DNA from: Streptomyces sp. NBC_00568
GTDB taxonomy: Bacteria; Actinomycetota; Actinomycetes; Streptomycetales; Streptomycetaceae
DNA: 64,000 nt
Direction of reading: 5' to 3'
Assembly (NCBI RefSeq): GCF_026341855.1
Contig: NZ_JAPENW010000001.1
Location: 1-64,000, forward strand
Position numbers and translations under genes: made by a program. Each line of letters starts with the position of its first letter. The first letter of the stretch is position 1. The notes beneath the pieces are model-generated. The model searched no databases, was not told the origin of the DNA, and saw only the letters and a list, made by a program, of their open reading frames with translations. Below, in pieces: positions 1-12,965 of this stretch.

Positions 1-2
1 TC

Positions 3-941
3 GTGGCCGCGCTGCGCACCCTGGTGCCGTGGGCGGCCATCACGGCGGGCATGGCGTCGGCGGCCGCGGTGCTGCCGCTGACCGCGCCGGTCGGACGCAC
101 CGTCAACCGGTCGCTGACCGTCCTGCTCATCCTCGTCACGACGATCACCGCCGCCCGGCTGATCACCGGCCTGGTCCAGTCGGTGACCCAGTCCCGCTCG
201 GGCGTCGCCGGTTCGGCCACCATCTTCGTCAACATCACCCGGGTCGTGGTGATGGCGATCGGCTTCCTGATCGTCCTGCAGACGCTGGGGATCTCGATAG
301 CGCCTCTGCTGACGGCCCTGGGTGTGGGTGGTCTGGCCGTCGCCCTCGCCCTCCAGGACACCCTCGCCAACCTCTTCGCGGGCGTGCACATCCTCGCGTC
401 GAAGACGATCCAGCCGGGCGACTACATCCGGCTGAGCAGCGGTGAGGAGGGATACGTCGTCGACATCAACTGGCGCAACACCACGGTCCGTCAGCTCTCC
501 AACAACCTGGTCATCATCCCCAACGCCCAGCTGTCGGGCACCAACATGACCAACTTCACCCGGCCCGAGCAGCAGATGACGCTCCTCGTGCAGGTCGGCG
601 TCGGCTACGACAGCGACCTGGACCATGTCGAGCGGGTCACCAACGAGATCGTCGCCGAGGTGATGACCGAGATCACCGGCGCCGTCCCGGACCACGAACC
701 CGCCGTCCGTTTCCACACGTTCGGCGACTCCCGCATCGGCCTCACCGTGATCCTCGGCGTGGGCGAGTTCAGCGACCAGTACCGGATCAAGCACGAGTTC
801 ATCAAGCGCCTGCACCGGCGCTACCGGGACGAGGGCATCCGGATTCCGTCGCCCGCCCGGACGGTCGCGCTGCAGCCCGGCGGTGTGGGGCTCCTGGAGA
901 CCGCCATCCCGCATCAGCGCGAGGCCACGAAGCAGACCTGA
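3..941 (+). CDS. MscS-family mechanosensitive ion channel (5' end possibly cut by window edge)
   Basis: Small-conductance mechanosensitive channel of the cytoplasmic membrane, which opens under membrane tension to release solutes on osmotic downshock. Three hydrophobic stretches lie near residues 10-30, 38-58 and 75-110. The last contains the Gly/Ala-rich pore-lining helix followed by the conserved LALQDTLANLFAG segment. A soluble beta domain begins around PGDYIRL, and the C-terminal alpha/beta domain runs to residue 312. The frame is open to the window edge and the GTG at base 3 may not be the true start, so extra N-terminal helices could lie outside. It converges on the M1 peptidase with a strong hairpin between. 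Family assignment is firm; the ion or solute it passes is not known. Confidence 0.9.
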   Translation: MAALRTLVPWAAITAGMASAAAVLPLTAPVGRTVNRSLTVLLILVTTITAARLITGLVQSVTQSRSGVAGSATIFVNITRVVVMAIGFLIVLQTLGISIAPLLTALGVGGLAVALALQDTLANLFAGVHILASKTIQPGDYIRLSSGEEGYVVDINWRNTTVRQLSNNLVIIPNAQLSGTNMTNFTRPEQQMTLLVQVGVGYDSDLDHVERVTNEIVAEVMTEITGAVPDHEPAVRFHTFGDSRIGLTVILGVGEFSDQYRIKHEFIKRLHRRYRDEGIRIPSPARTVALQPGGVGLLETAIPHQREATKQT

Positions 942-953
942 GAACGGGCCGTG

Positions 954-982
954 GGGCCGGGCGGAACACGTCCGCCCGGCCC
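954..982. terminator. Bidirectional hairpin terminator
   Basis: A perfect 12-bp stem (954-965 with 971-982) and 5-base loop lie between the convergent MscS and M1 peptidase genes. Position and symmetry suit shared termination. There is no long T-tract, which is usual in this kind of genome. Confidence 0.7.
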
Positions 983-1002
983 TTCGCCGCTCGACGCGCG
1001 GG

Positions 1003-2553
1003 TCAGAGCGTGGCGGACGAGTCCGGGTAGTGGCCGGGCTCGCGGTGGCGGGGCGCGACCAGGCTCGACACGACCGGGGTGACCGTCCAGTCGGGGTGGT
1101 TCGGCATGCGCGGTGTCTTCGTCCCGTACAGCCAGTCGTTCAGGAAACCGGACTGGTCCTGTCCGGAGACCTCGGAGGCGACCGCGATGTAGTCGGCGGT
1201 GGTCGCCGCGGAGTTGCGGTACCGCTCCAGGAAGGTGCGCTCGATGCGGTTGAAGACGTCCTCGCCGACGGCCTCGCGCAGCGCGTAGAGGACCAGGACA
1301 CCGCCCACGTAGCGCTGGTTGTCGAAGAGGTTGACGGCGTTCGGCGCGGCGACGGGCCCGGAGTCCCTGCGCCACTGGTCGCCCTTGGCGTACGTGTCCT
1401 TCATCCGGGCTTCGAGGGTGGTCAGACCGAGCGAGTCGGCCCAGCCGCGCTCGTAGCGGTAGAGCAGCCCGTAGAAGTCCGCGTGGCCCTCGTTCAGCCA
1501 CAGGTCCGCCCAGTTGGCCGGGCTGACGCTGTTGCCGAACCAGGAGTGGACCAGCTCGTGCATCATGTGCGAGCCGATCTTCTTCTCCTCCTGGAGCAGG
1601 AAGTTCGGCTTGTAGAGCGTCAGGGTCTGGGTCTCCAGGCCCGTGAAGTCGAAGGCGTTCGCGGCGTCGGAGTTGCAGGGCAGCAACCCGTACGTCTCGA
1701 ACGGGTAGGCCCCGAGCCGCTGCTCCAGCCAGTCGAGGAGGCCGGGGGTGAGCGCGAGCGCCGGCTCCAGCGCGGCGGCGCGCGCCGTCGGGACGACGTC
1801 CCGCAGCCCCAGCCCGTGCGGCCCCTGCCGCTCCTTGACGACGTAGTCGCCGACCGTGATCTGCACCAGCTCGGTGGCTATCGGCGAAGCCGAACGGTAG
1901 GTGTACGCCGTCCGGTCGCCGTCCAGGTTCTCCGTGCGGACCAGCGTGCCGCTCGCGACACCGCGCAGGGTGCTCGGCACGGTGATGCGGAAGCTGAAGT
2001 CCGCCTTGTCCGTCGGGTGGTCGTTGCACGGGAAGACGGTGTGCGCCGCGTTCGGCTGCGGGCACACCGCGAATCCGTCGACGGTGGGGACCCAGGCGGT
2101 GTACGCGAGCGTCCTGGCCGGGTCGGCGCCGTACTCGACGCAGACCGCGACGGCGCAGTGCTCCGGAAGGGTCCGGGCCGGGGTGACGCGCAGCTTCTCG
2201 CCCACCTGCTCGAAGGTGGCGGTCGCACCACCGACCCGCACCGAACGCACGTCCAGGCCGAGCGCGTCGAGCGAGAAGCGGGAGAGGTTCTGGGTCGCCT
2301 TGATCATCAAGGTCGCCTTGGCGTCGACCAGACGGGTCGTGGCGTCGTACGAGAAGTCGAGGTGGTACGCCTCGACGCGGTAGCCGGCGTTGCCGAGGGC
2401 CGGGAAGACGGAGTCGCCGAGGGTCTCCGCGCCCGGGGTGCCCTCAGGCCTTAAAGCCTGGGGGCGCGCCGAGGCCGCGGGTCCGGCGGCGAGCACGGCG
2501 GCCGTGCCGATCAGCGCGGCCGCGGGGGCCGTCACTCTGGTGCGATATCTCAT
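1003..2553 (-). CDS. Secreted M1-family zinc metallopeptidase (aminopeptidase N-like)
   Basis: Zinc aminopeptidase of the gluzincin M1 family, predicted to act outside the cell on peptides. A basic start (MRYRTR) followed by an Ala-rich hydrophobic stretch to about residue 29 is a signal peptide. The middle carries HELVHSW and, about 18 residues on, NEGHADF, giving the HExxH-E zinc site. The substrate-recognition loop reads GLETQ, close to the family GxMEN motif. At 516 aa it is shorter than the 850-residue cytosolic PepN enzymes and matches the short secreted Streptomyces type. No strong ribosome binding site precedes the ATG at 2553, so the start is chosen on the signal peptide. Substrate specificity cannot be read from sequence. 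Confidence 0.9.
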   Translation of the reverse strand: MRYRTRVTAPAAALIGTAAVLAAGPAASARPQALRPEGTPGAETLGDSVFPALGNAGYRVEAYHLDFSYDATTRLVDAKATLMIKATQNLSRFSLDALGLDVRSVRVGGATATFEQVGEKLRVTPARTLPEHCAVAVCVEYGADPARTLAYTAWVPTVDGFAVCPQPNAAHTVFPCNDHPTDKADFSFRITVPSTLRGVASGTLVRTENLDGDRTAYTYRSASPIATELVQITVGDYVVKERQGPHGLGLRDVVPTARAAALEPALALTPGLLDWLEQRLGAYPFETYGLLPCNSDAANAFDFTGLETQTLTLYKPNFLLQEEKKIGSHMMHELVHSWFGNSVSPANWADLWLNEGHADFYGLLYRYERGWADSLGLTTLEARMKDTYAKGDQWRRDSGPVAAPNAVNLFDNQRYVGGVLVLYALREAVGEDVFNRIERTFLERYRNSAATTADYIAVASEVSGQDQSGFLNDWLYGTKTPRMPNHPDWTVTPVVSSLVAPRHREPGHYPDSSATL

Positions 2554-2645
2554 GGTTCGCTTTCGTTCGGGCGGCGGGGAGCCTGGAGGCCCGTCGCCGG
2601 ATCCAGTGGGTGATCGAGTGAGTGATCACCTTCCTTTACGCATGA

Positions 2646-5054
<2,409 letters not shown>

Positions 5055-5087
5055 CCTGAGCACACCTCGCGGACACGCCCCGCGCAC

Positions 5088-5121
5088 GCCGCCCCGGCCG
5101 GATCCCTCAGGCCGGGGCGGC
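5088..5121 (+). terminator. Hairpin terminator after isocitrate dehydrogenase
   Basis: Twelve perfectly paired bases (5088-5099 with 5110-5121) around a 10-base loop lie 33 bases after the IDH stop codon. The stem is almost wholly G/C. The remaining sequence up to 5341 holds no supported gene and presumably contains the promoter of the beta-helix protein. Confidence 0.75.
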
Positions 5122-5341
5122 TGTCGTCGTGCCGGGGGCGCCCGCCCGGGCGCGACGGAGTGACTTACTCCAGGCATGTGCGTCAGGCACGGAGTCCGAG
5201 CCGAGCGCGGCGCGACCGGCCGCCACGAGCAAGGTCGCTCCGCACGCCACTGTGACTTCGTTCGGCGCGTCACGGTGATGGAGCGGGCCACCTGGACGAG
5301 CACCGGTGGCGGGCCCGAACGCCCCTTCATAGCTTCGGCCC

Positions 5342-6400
5342 ATGACCAAACAACAGATGGCCTACCTCGCGTGCACCGCGGTGGTCCTGGCCTCAGGGCT
5401 GGGCGCAGCCCCTTCGGCCGACCACCGTTCGGTGCACGTGGTGCGCGCCGGAGAATCCATCCAGAAGGCCGTGGACTCGGCGAAGCGGGGCGACACCGTC
5501 CTCGTCCGCCCCGGCACTTATCACGAGAGCGTCCGCATCACGGTGTCGGACCTGACCCTGCGGGGCACCGACGCCCGTTCCACCGTCATCGTTCCGGGTA
5601 CGGCCACCGCCGACGCGTGTTCCAAGGCGGGCAACGGCGTTTGTGTGACGGGGACGGACAGCAGTCCCGTCCGGGGTGTCACCGTGACCTCACTGACCAT
5701 CAAGGGCTTCGCCAAGCAGGGCCTGTGGGCGTCGAGGACCGACCGGCTGACGGTCCGCAGGGTGACCTCCGAGAAGAACGGCCAGTGGGGTCTCGCCTCG
5801 GAGCGGTCCGTCCGCGGGAGGTTCGTCCACAACATCGCCAAGGACAACGGCGACGCCGGTCTCTTCCTCTCCAACACGGTCGACACCGAGGAGGGAGCCC
5901 GTGACACCAAGGGAACGGTGGCCAGGTACAACCTGCTGAGCGGCAACCGGATCGGCATCACGGTGCGGCGGCTGCGGAACCTGACCGTCGCCCACAACGA
6001 GGCCACCGGCAACTGCGCCGCGGTCTTCGTCGTGGGTGACGAGAACAAGCCACGTATCGGCGGAATCAGTGTGCGCCGCAACTACATCCACGCCAATAAC
6101 AAGTCCTGCCCCAAGACCCCGCGGCTGCCCGCGCTCCAGGGTTCGGGGATCGTCCTCACCGGCGCCGAGGACACGCACGTGACCCGGAACCGGGTCGAGG
6201 ACAACGTGGGCACGTCCCCGCTGTCCGGCGGCATCGTGCTGTTCAAGAGCTTCGTGGGCGCGCTCAGCGAGAACAACGAGGTGCGCGACAACGTGGTCCT
6301 GCGCAACGGCCCGTCGGACCTGGCCAACCGCGACACCGGCAAGAACAACTCGTTCCGGGGCAACACCTGCGCGGTCTCCGAGCCCGCCGGAATGTGCTGA
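5342..6400 (+). CDS. Secreted right-handed parallel beta-helix repeat protein
   Basis: Exported protein with a pectate-lyase-like fold. A signal peptide covers about residues 1-26 (hydrophobic core followed by APSADH). Next comes the AGESIQKAVDSAKRGDTVLVRPGTY segment typical of the first turns of NosD/DUF1565-like beta-helices, then repeated V-x-x-N-x-A/N-x-x-G-I/L turns such as NEATGNC, NRVEDN and NNEVRDN up to residue 345. Cysteine pairs are spread along the helix. No catalytic lyase signature was recognised, so polysaccharide lyase or surface-binding activity are both possible. It lies just upstream of the pigment-associated methyltransferase on the same strand, with 138 bases between them and no sign of a functional link. 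Confidence 0.8.
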   Translation: MTKQQMAYLACTAVVLASGLGAAPSADHRSVHVVRAGESIQKAVDSAKRGDTVLVRPGTYHESVRITVSDLTLRGTDARSTVIVPGTATADACSKAGNGVCVTGTDSSPVRGVTVTSLTIKGFAKQGLWASRTDRLTVRRVTSEKNGQWGLASERSVRGRFVHNIAKDNGDAGLFLSNTVDTEEGARDTKGTVARYNLLSGNRIGITVRRLRNLTVAHNEATGNCAAVFVVGDENKPRIGGISVRRNYIHANNKSCPKTPRLPALQGSGIVLTGAEDTHVTRNRVEDNVGTSPLSGGIVLFKSFVGALSENNEVRDNVVLRNGPSDLANRDTGKNNSFRGNTCAVSEPAGMC

Positions 6401-6538
6401 CGTCCCACCCGTCCACAGGACCGGGTCCGCACTCCCGTACGGCCCGGTCCTGCCTCCGTACCGCCAGGTCCGCCCCCCGTCCGGACCGGCCCGGTCTCCC
6501 CGTACAGCACGGCATCAGAATCAGAAGCGAGGCATTGA

Positions 6539-7567
6539 ATGACGACTGTCGATCAGAGTCCCCCGCCGTCCATGCAACTGAGGGAACTCGTCTTCGGAGC
6601 GGCCCGCGCAGCCGCCGTACGCGCCGCCGCCCGTCTGGGTGTGGCGGACGCGCTGGACGACACGCCCATGAGCGCCGAGGACCTGGCGGCGGCGGTGAAG
6701 ACCCAGCCGAAGACCCTGCGCCGGCTGCTGCGCGCCCTGTCCTGCCAGGGCGTCTTCGCGGAACGCCCCGACGGCATGTTCGAGCACACGGAGATGTCCC
6801 GGCTCCTGCGCGAGGACGACCCGCACAGCCTCCGCTACATCGCGCTGTGGTGCACCGAGCCGTGGACGTGGAACGTCTGGCCGAAGCTCGACGAGGCGGT
6901 GCGCTCCGGCCGCAACGTCTTCGAGGACGTGTACGACAAGGAGTTCTTCACGTACCTCAACGAAGACGCCCCCGAGTCCGCGCACGTCTTCAACCGGGCC
7001 ATGACGACGTCCAGTTCGCAGTCGGCCCAGGACGTCGCGAACCTGCTCGACCTGCGGGGTGTGAAGGCGGTCGCCGACATCGGAGGCGGTCAGGGACACG
7101 TCGTGGCCTGCCTGCTGGAGAAGCACCCGGGCATGCACGGCACCCTGCTCGACCTGCCGGGCGTGGTGGAGAACGCCGATCCCCGCCTGCGGAGCGGCGG
7201 GGCGCTGGCCGACCGGGTGCGGATCGTGGCCGGGGACTGCCGTGAGGACATCCCGGTCCAGGCGGACGTGTACATCATCAAGAACATCCTGGAGTGGGAC
7301 GACGAGAGCACCCGCCGTGCGCTCGCGAACGTCCGCAAGGCCGCGCGGCCCGGTGCCCGCGTCGTCGTCATCGAGAACCTCGTGGACGACACCCCGTCGA
7401 TGCGCTTCACGACGGCCATGGACCTGCTGCTGCTCCTCAACGTCGGCGGTGCCAAGCACACCCGGCAGAGCATGGTCGACCGGCTCACGGACGCGGGTCT
7501 GGTCATCGGCGAGATCCGCCCGGTGAACGCCTATCTGCACGCCTTCGAGTGCACCGTCCCCGGCTGA
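6539..7567 (+). CDS. SAM-dependent O-methyltransferase (polyketide tailoring type)
   Basis: Class I methyltransferase of the plant-caffeate/TcmN-C-terminal/DmpM group, expected to methylate a phenolic hydroxyl of an aromatic polyketide. An N-terminal winged-helix dimerisation domain (about residues 15-95) is followed by a Rossmann domain. SAM motif I is VADIGGGQGHV near residue 180, and later motifs include AGDCREDIP and the catalytic-region NILEWDDE. Length (342 aa) is typical. The gene runs toward the minus-strand pigment operon and shares a terminator with it. It is not one of the eight classical whiE ORFs, so membership of the pathway is inferred from position and family. A short RBS (GAAGCGAGG) precedes the ATG. 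Confidence 0.85.
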   Translation: MTTVDQSPPPSMQLRELVFGAARAAAVRAAARLGVADALDDTPMSAEDLAAAVKTQPKTLRRLLRALSCQGVFAERPDGMFEHTEMSRLLREDDPHSLRYIALWCTEPWTWNVWPKLDEAVRSGRNVFEDVYDKEFFTYLNEDAPESAHVFNRAMTTSSSQSAQDVANLLDLRGVKAVADIGGGQGHVVACLLEKHPGMHGTLLDLPGVVENADPRLRSGGALADRVRIVAGDCREDIPVQADVYIIKNILEWDDESTRRALANVRKAARPGARVVVIENLVDDTPSMRFTTAMDLLLLLNVGGAKHTRQSMVDRLTDAGLVIGEIRPVNAYLHAFECTVPG

Positions 7568-7588
7568 TCCGTCCGCAACGCCGAGGAA

Positions 7589-7638
7589 AACCCGAGGCCG
7601 CCGGTTCCGCTTCTTCGCGGAGCCTGCGGCCTCGGGTT
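7589..7638. terminator. Bidirectional terminator between methyltransferase and pigment operon
   Basis: A 13-bp stem (7589-7601 with 7626-7638) with a GC-rich 24-base internal section lies between two convergent genes. It begins with AA and ends with TT on both strands, so it can terminate in either direction. Confidence 0.75.
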
Positions 7639-7654
7639 GTGTCACGGTGCTCGT

Positions 7655-7987
7655 TCAGGAGGCGGAGTCCCGCTCCCAGCGGTAGAAGCAGTGCGCCATG
7701 GCGTCCTTGGGGCTCCGCCAGGTCTGCGGGTCGTACGCGCTGACGTACGCCGACAGTTCCTCGCTGACACTGCGGAACTCGGGGTGCCCGACCACCTTCG
7801 CGATGGCGGGTGCCGGGTCCCGGTCGGATTCGATGAGGTGCAGATACACATCACCGAACTGGAAGAGGCTGCGCCGGTTGACTCCGATGAGGTGCGGGAG
7901 TTCACCCCGGTCGGAGGCGGCGAACACGTCGGAGATCGCCGGCGCCGAGTCGGGCGCCATGCGGGCGACGATCAGGGCGTGATGCAT
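7655..7987 (-). CDS. TcmI-family type II polyketide cyclase (WhiE ORFVII-like)
   Basis: Small ferredoxin-fold cyclase that directs ring closure of poly-beta-ketone intermediates in aromatic polyketide synthesis. The 110 residues match the TcmI family length and pattern: MHHALIVARM at the start, the FGDVYLHLIE strand, and a C-terminal region ending FYRWERD. I start it at ATG 7985-7987 because GGAAGG lies eight bases upstream; an in-frame upstream ATG (8014) lacks this. It is the last gene of the minus-strand spore-pigment operon, 23 bases after the aromatase/cyclase, matching the order of the S. coelicolor whiE locus. Confidence 0.92.
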   Translation of the reverse strand: MHHALIVARMAPDSAPAISDVFAASDRGELPHLIGVNRRSLFQFGDVYLHLIESDRDPAPAIAKVVGHPEFRSVSEELSAYVSAYDPQTWRSPKDAMAHCFYRWERDSAS

Positions 7988-8010
7988 CGGGTTTCCTTCC
8001 TGTGCCGGGA

Positions 8011-8752
<742 letters not shown>

Positions 8753-8765
8753 GCGGGTGTTCCCT

Positions 8766-10028
8766 TCACTTGCGCCCGGGCTCCCGGGCGGAGTCGCCGC
8801 CGCGGCGCACGACCAGCGCCGCGTTGGAACCCATGAGTCCCCTGCTGAGGATCAGGGCCGTGTGCAGCTCGGCGGGGCGGGCGTTCGACGTCACCAGGTC
8901 GAGGTCGTGGCAGATGTCGAACACGTTCGGGGTGGGCGGGACCTGGCCGTGCTCCATCGCGAGCACCGCGGCCGCGGTGTCCAGCAGGGGTGCCCCGCAG
9001 TAGGCCCGTCCGATTCCCGTCTTGGGTGCCGTGACGGGTACGCGGGTTCCGTGTGCTCCCAGGGCGTCGGCGATGGCCAGGGCTTCGGCGCGGTCGGCCG
9101 CCGGGACGCCCAGGGCGTCGGCGAAGACGACGTCGATCTCCTCCGGGGCGCAGTCCGCCTCGGCGAGGGCGCCCCGGATCGCGTGCGCGAGTCCCTCCCG
9201 GGACCGCTCCCACTGCGAGGCGCCGGTGAACGTGGCCCCGTGTCCGGCCACGACGGCCCGGACGGCCGCTCCCCGCTCGCGGGCACGCCCCTCGTCCTCC
9301 ACGACGAGCATGGCGCCGCCTTCCGCGGGCACGAAGCCGCAGGCTCCCCTGGTGAAGGGGCGGTAGGCGCGATCGGGGTCCTCGACGGTGCTGAGCTCGG
9401 GGTAGGCGAGCTGGCAGACCATCGAGTACGGGGCCAGGGGCGCCTCCGCGGCTCCGACGAGCATCGCGCCGGTGCCGCGCCGTACGCCGCGGGCGGCGTG
9501 CGCGATGGCGTCCAGTCCGCCCGCCTCGTCGCTCGCGACCACTCCGCACGGTCCCTTGAAGCCGCCGCGGATGGAGATCTGGCCGGTGCTGGCGGCGTAG
9601 AACCAGGCGATGGACTGGTACGGGCCGACGAACCGGGAACCCTGTCCCCACAGCTTCTGCAGTTCCCGCTGGCCGAACTCGCCGCCGCCTGATCCGGCGG
9701 CGGTGACCACACCGATGTCGTACGCCTCCTCGGGGTCGACCGCGCCGAGGCCCGCGTCGTCGAGGGCGAGGACGGTCGCCGCCATCGCGAAATGGCTGAA
9801 CCGGTCGGTCTGGACGAGGAACCGTTCCTCGATGAGGTCCGCGGCGTCGAAGGCCCGGACCTCACCCGCGACGCGCAGCGGCAGATGCTCGCAGCCCTCG
9901 CGGGTGATCCGGTCCAGAACGCCGAGGCCCTCCCTGACGGACTTCCAGTACGCGTCCGCACGCAATCCGTTGGGCGCGATGACACCGATGCCGGTGACGG
10001 CCGCGCGCCGGGGGCGCTGAGTACTCAT
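8766..10028 (-). CDS. Ketosynthase beta / chain length factor (WhiE ORFIV-like)
   Basis: Non-condensing partner of the ketosynthase that sets chain length and helps prime by malonyl decarboxylation. It has a thiolase fold from [13 protein letters not shown] at the N terminus to the C-terminal [26 protein letters not shown]. The catalytic cysteine of KS-alpha is absent. The aligned position (SDEAGGLDA) carries Glu168, where most chain-length factors have Gln. The ATG at 10026-10028 overlaps the KS-alpha stop (ATGA), so the two subunits are translationally coupled, as needed for a 1:1 heterodimer. The reading frame continues open upstream inside KS-alpha; that extension is a frame shadow. Confidence 0.94.
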   Translation of the reverse strand: MSTQRPRRAAVTGIGVIAPNGLRADAYWKSVREGLGVLDRITREGCEHLPLRVAGEVRAFDAADLIEERFLVQTDRFSHFAMAATVLALDDAGLGAVDPEEAYDIGVVTAAGSGGGEFGQRELQKLWGQGSRFVGPYQSIAWFYAASTGQISIRGGFKGPCGVVASDEAGGLDAIAHAARGVRRGTGAMLVGAAEAPLAPYSMVCQLAYPELSTVEDPDRAYRPFTRGACGFVPAEGGAMLVVEDEGRARERGAAVRAVVAGHGATFTGASQWERSREGLAHAIRGALAEADCAPEEIDVVFADALGVPAADRAEALAIADALGAHGTRVPVTAPKTGIGRAYCGAPLLDTAAAVLAMEHGQVPPTPNVFDICHDLDLVTSNARPAELHTALILSRGLMGSNAALVVRRGGDSAREPGRK

Positions 10029-11293
10029 CGTGTCCTCCCACCCGTCCCGGTCAGGAGCACCGCGGACTGGAATCCGCCGAACCCGCTGCCGACGGAGAGC
10101 ACATTCCTGAGCTTCCGGGGGCGTGCGGTGCGCGGCACGTAGTCCAGGTCGCACTCGGGGTCGGGGGTTTCGTAGTTCGCCGTGGGCGGCACCACCTGGT
10201 GCTTCAGGGCGAGGACGCAGGCGACGACCTCGATCGCGCCGATCGCGCCCAGCGAGTGGCCCACCATGGATTTGATGGAGCTCATGGGCGTGTTGTAGGC
10301 GTGCTCGCCCAGGGACAGCTTGACCGCGGCGGTCTCGTGCCGGTCGTTCTGCCGGGTGCCCGAGCCGTGCGCGTTGACGTAGTCGATCAGCGTCGGGTCG
10401 AGGCGGGCCTGATCGAGCGTGCTGTCGATCGCCCGGGACATCTCCAGGCCCTCGCTGGTCAGACCGGTCATGTGATAGGCGTTGCCGTAGGTGGCGTAGC
10501 CGCCGATCTCGCAGTAGATGTGCGCGCCGCGGGCCCTGGCGTGCTCGTACTCCTCCAGGATCAGCACGGCCGCGCCCTCGCCCATGACGAAACCGTTGCG
10601 GTTGGCGTCGAAGGGCCGGGAGGCGTGCTCGGGGTCGTCGTTGTTGGGCGACGTGGCCTTGATGGCGTCGAAGCAGGCCATGGTGATCGGGGATATCGGC
10701 GAGTCGGACGCCCCGGCGATGCAGACGTCGGCCCGGCCTTCCTCGATGGTGTGGAAGGCGTATCCGACCGCGTCGAGTCCGGAGGTGCAGCCGGTGGAGA
10801 CGGTCTGCACGGGTCCCTGGGCCCCGAACTGCTCGGCGACGACCGAGGCGAGCGTGCTGGGCGCGAACGCCAGGTGCAGTCGCGGGTCGGCCGCCCGATG
10901 GTCCACGTCCCACCGCCGGCCGCCTTCGCTGACCTTGACGTAGTCGTGCTCCAGGCGGGTGGTGCCGCCGACGGCGCTGCCCAGGGAGACGGCGACGCGC
11001 CAGGGGTCCTGGCTGCCGGCGTCGAGTCCCGAGTCACGGACGGCTTCTCCGGCGGCGACCACCGCGAACTGGATGTAGCGGTCGGCGTCCCGGATCAGCT
11101 CCGGGTCGAGTCCGTGGTCGAGCGGGTCGAAGTCGCATTCGGCGGCTATGCGGGAGCGCAGTCCCGCCGGATCGAACAGCGTGATGCCGCGGGTCGCGGT
11201 GCGGCCGCCTGCGAGGAGGTCCCAGAACGCCTTCGTTCCGGTACCGCCCGGAGCGACCACACCGATGCCGGTGACGGCCACCCGCCGGGTCAC
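10025..11293 (-). CDS. Ketosynthase alpha of type II polyketide synthase (WhiE ORFIII-like)
   Basis: Condensing enzyme that elongates the spore-pigment polyketide from malonyl-ACP. The active-site motif is [11 protein letters not shown] with Cys169; the two histidine motifs are [14 protein letters not shown] and [12 protein letters not shown]. Length (422 aa) is standard. The start is GTG 11291-11293, overlapping the upstream cupin stop (GTGA), and its stop overlaps the KS-beta start. Together with the SchA-like and cupin genes upstream, this order (I to VII) is diagnostic of whiE/sch/cur spore-pigment loci rather than of antibiotic clusters. Confidence 0.96.
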   Translation of the reverse strand: MTRRVAVTGIGVVAPGGTGTKAFWDLLAGGRTATRGITLFDPAGLRSRIAAECDFDPLDHGLDPELIRDADRYIQFAVVAAGEAVRDSGLDAGSQDPWRVAVSLGSAVGGTTRLEHDYVKVSEGGRRWDVDHRAADPRLHLAFAPSTLASVVAEQFGAQGPVQTVSTGCTSGLDAVGYAFHTIEEGRADVCIAGASDSPISPITMACFDAIKATSPNNDDPEHASRPFDANRNGFVMGEGAAVLILEEYEHARARGAHIYCEIGGYATYGNAYHMTGLTSEGLEMSRAIDSTLDQARLDPTLIDYVNAHGSGTRQNDRHETAAVKLSLGEHAYNTPMSSIKSMVGHSLGAIGAIEVVACVLALKHQVVPPTANYETPDPECDLDYVPRTARPRKLRNVLSVGSGFGGFQSAVLLTGTGGRTR

Positions 11294-11772
11294 TGTATGG
11301 CCCCACTTCGCTCGGACGGCTGTCCGTGGTCCGGCGCGGACAGGTCCGGGCCGCCGATGACGACCTCGTGGCCGGGCGCGGCGGCGTCGGTCGCCTCCGT
11401 GTCGACGTGGCCGAGGCTCGGACGCGGGGCGAGCGGGCCCAGGTGGAAGACCATGCGGGCTTCCTCGTCGCCGACGTTGCGGAAGCGGTGCCGCATGTCG
11501 ATCGGGATCAACAGGCCCTGGTCGGGCCGGAGCGCGAACGCCTCACCGTCCAGGTCCACTTCGAGGGCGCCGCTGACCACGTACACGAACTCCTCGGAGT
11601 ACGGGTGGTAGTGCTCGCCGATGCGCTCGCCGGGCTGGATGATGGCCAGACCCATGAAGCCGCTGGTGGACCCCGCCGTGGCGGGCGTGAGCAGGGCCCG
11701 GATGTCGCCTCCGCGCCTGCGGTTGGGTTCCGTCTCGCTCAGGTCCACGATGCGTGGATGGTGCTTGATCAT
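11290..11772 (-). CDS. Cupin-domain pigment biosynthesis protein (WhiE ORFII-like)
   Basis: Single cupin protein of 160 aa, a conserved companion of the minimal PKS in spore-pigment loci; its exact reaction is not established. The beta-barrel metal motifs are visible as [14 protein letters not shown] and, after the turn, [17 protein letters not shown]-terminal residues include a basic [14 protein letters not shown] patch. The start is ATG at 11770-11772, 68 bases after the SchA-like gene. The stop overlaps the KS-alpha start. A role in cyclisation or in oxidative handling of the product is possible; I cannot decide between them. Confidence 0.9.
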   Translation of the reverse strand: MIKHHPRIVDLSETEPNRRRGGDIRALLTPATAGSTSGFMGLAIIQPGERIGEHYHPYSEEFVYVVSGALEVDLDGEAFALRPDQGLLIPIDMRHRFRNVGDEEARMVFHLGPLAPRPSLGHVDTEATDAAAPGHEVVIGGPDLSAPDHGQPSERSGAIQ

Positions 11773-11840
11773 GCTTGGTACCTCCGGGTGGGGCGAGGAC
11801 GTCGGATGGGACGTCCGGGGACGCGGGCTGCGGCGGTCCG

Positions 11841-12965
11841 TCAGGAGCCCGCCGCGCTGCGGTCGGTGATGGGCAGCATGTCGGCGTGCGACAGGAGGCG
11901 GTTGATGTTGCGTTCCGTATCCAGCGAGCCCTCGACGCCGATCGCGGCACCGTCGAGGAGACGCTCGAGCTCGGCGGCCTTCTTGGTGCCCTTGAGGCCG
12001 AGGGAGGCGACGGGGTCGCCGTCGAGCTCGCCCACGATGTCGATGAGCCGCACCACGATGTCGTCGCGCTGGAAGACGGTGCTGCTGTACACCGGGCTGT
12101 CCTTGTCGTCGGCCGCGGCCTCGTCCTGGTGGGCCAGCAGCCGGGCGAGTTCCATGCCGCTGCCCGGCCGGGCCGGGTAGTACAGCGCGTGCCGGCGCAG
12201 CTTCGCGGGTTCCTTGCGGCCGGAGACCACGTGGTGCACGGCCGGGAGCGCCGCCCGGGTGAAGAACACCCGTGCCGAGTCGGGGTCGCTCAGGTCCCGG
12301 TCCTGCTCCAGGTAGGGGTTGATGGCCTCCTCGACCGCCCGTACCTCGGGCTGGCGCGAGACGTGGCGCAGTGCCGCGAGGAGGTCGCCCTCCACCTCGA
12401 CGGCCCGCACGACGCGGTTGCCGTGCATGAAGAGCGAGGTGCGGCGCAGCCGGGTGGTGTCGTCGACCTGGGCCTGGGGCGACTGGTACCCGGCCAGGAT
12501 CTCGGCGACCTTCGACTCGGATCCGGGCTTGACGGTGAAGGTGAGGGCGTGGCGTGCCACACCGTTGCCGACACGGGCCTCGACCTGCTTGGGCGCCTTG
12601 GCCGACTCCGGGGTGAGCGGTTCGGCGGGGCTCGTCTCGCGGAGGATGCTGTAGCGCATCGACCGGGTGTCCCGGACGCAGCTGTGCATCGGCCTGACGG
12701 TTTCGACGTGCTCCTCGCTGTTCACCCAGGCGAGGAAGGGCGGGGCGCTCTCCCACTCGCTGGTGATGAGCCACTGCGAGGGGTTCTCGATCGACTGGCA
12801 CAGCTGGTCACTGATGTGGCCGGGGACCGAGGCGACCTGGTTGCGCATGAGTTCGTACGCGTCGAGGAACTGCTGCTGAGCGCCTTCGTACAGGTCGAGC
12901 AGCAGGATCACCCGAAGCCTGGAGCCGTCGAACGCCGACTGCGAGATACGTCCTGAGGGAGTCAT
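11841..12965 (-). CDS. SchA/CurD-like spore pigment protein (WhiE ORFI-like)
   Basis: First gene of the minus-strand pigment operon. The 374-aa protein has an N-terminal antibiotic-biosynthesis-monooxygenase-like (dimeric alpha/beta-barrel) domain ([11 protein letters not shown] to about residue 100) and two later SchA/CurD-type repeats (around [12 protein letters not shown] and [12 protein letters not shown]). Its biochemical role in pigment formation is not settled in the family. I choose the ATG at 12963-12965 because GGAGAGG lies just upstream; a longer open frame reaching 13157 has no such site. Strand, order and spacing match S. coelicolor whiE ORFI. Confidence 0.9.
   Translation of the reverse strand: MTPSGRISQSAFDGSRLRVILLLDLYEGAQQQFLDAYELMRNQVASVPGHISDQLCQSIENPSQWLITSEWESAPPFLAWVNSEEHVETVRPMHSCVRDTRSMRYSILRETSPAEPLTPESAKAPKQVEARVGNGVARHALTFTVKPGSESKVAEILAGYQSPQAQVDDTTRLRRTSLFMHGNRVVRAVEVEGDLLAALRHVSRQPEVRAVEEAINPYLEQDRDLSDPDSARVFFTRAALPAVHHVVSGRKEPAKLRRHALYYPARPGSGMELARLLAHQDEAAADDKDSPVYSSTVFQRDDIVVRLIDIVGELDGDPVASLGLKGTKKAAELERLLDGAAIGVEGSLDTERNINRLLSHADMLPITDRSAAGS

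Noticed and set aside
883..2454. 523-aa plus-strand ORF opposite the M1 peptidase
   Set aside because: Composition is typical of an antisense shadow, and the peptidase with zinc motifs and signal peptide is on the other strand.
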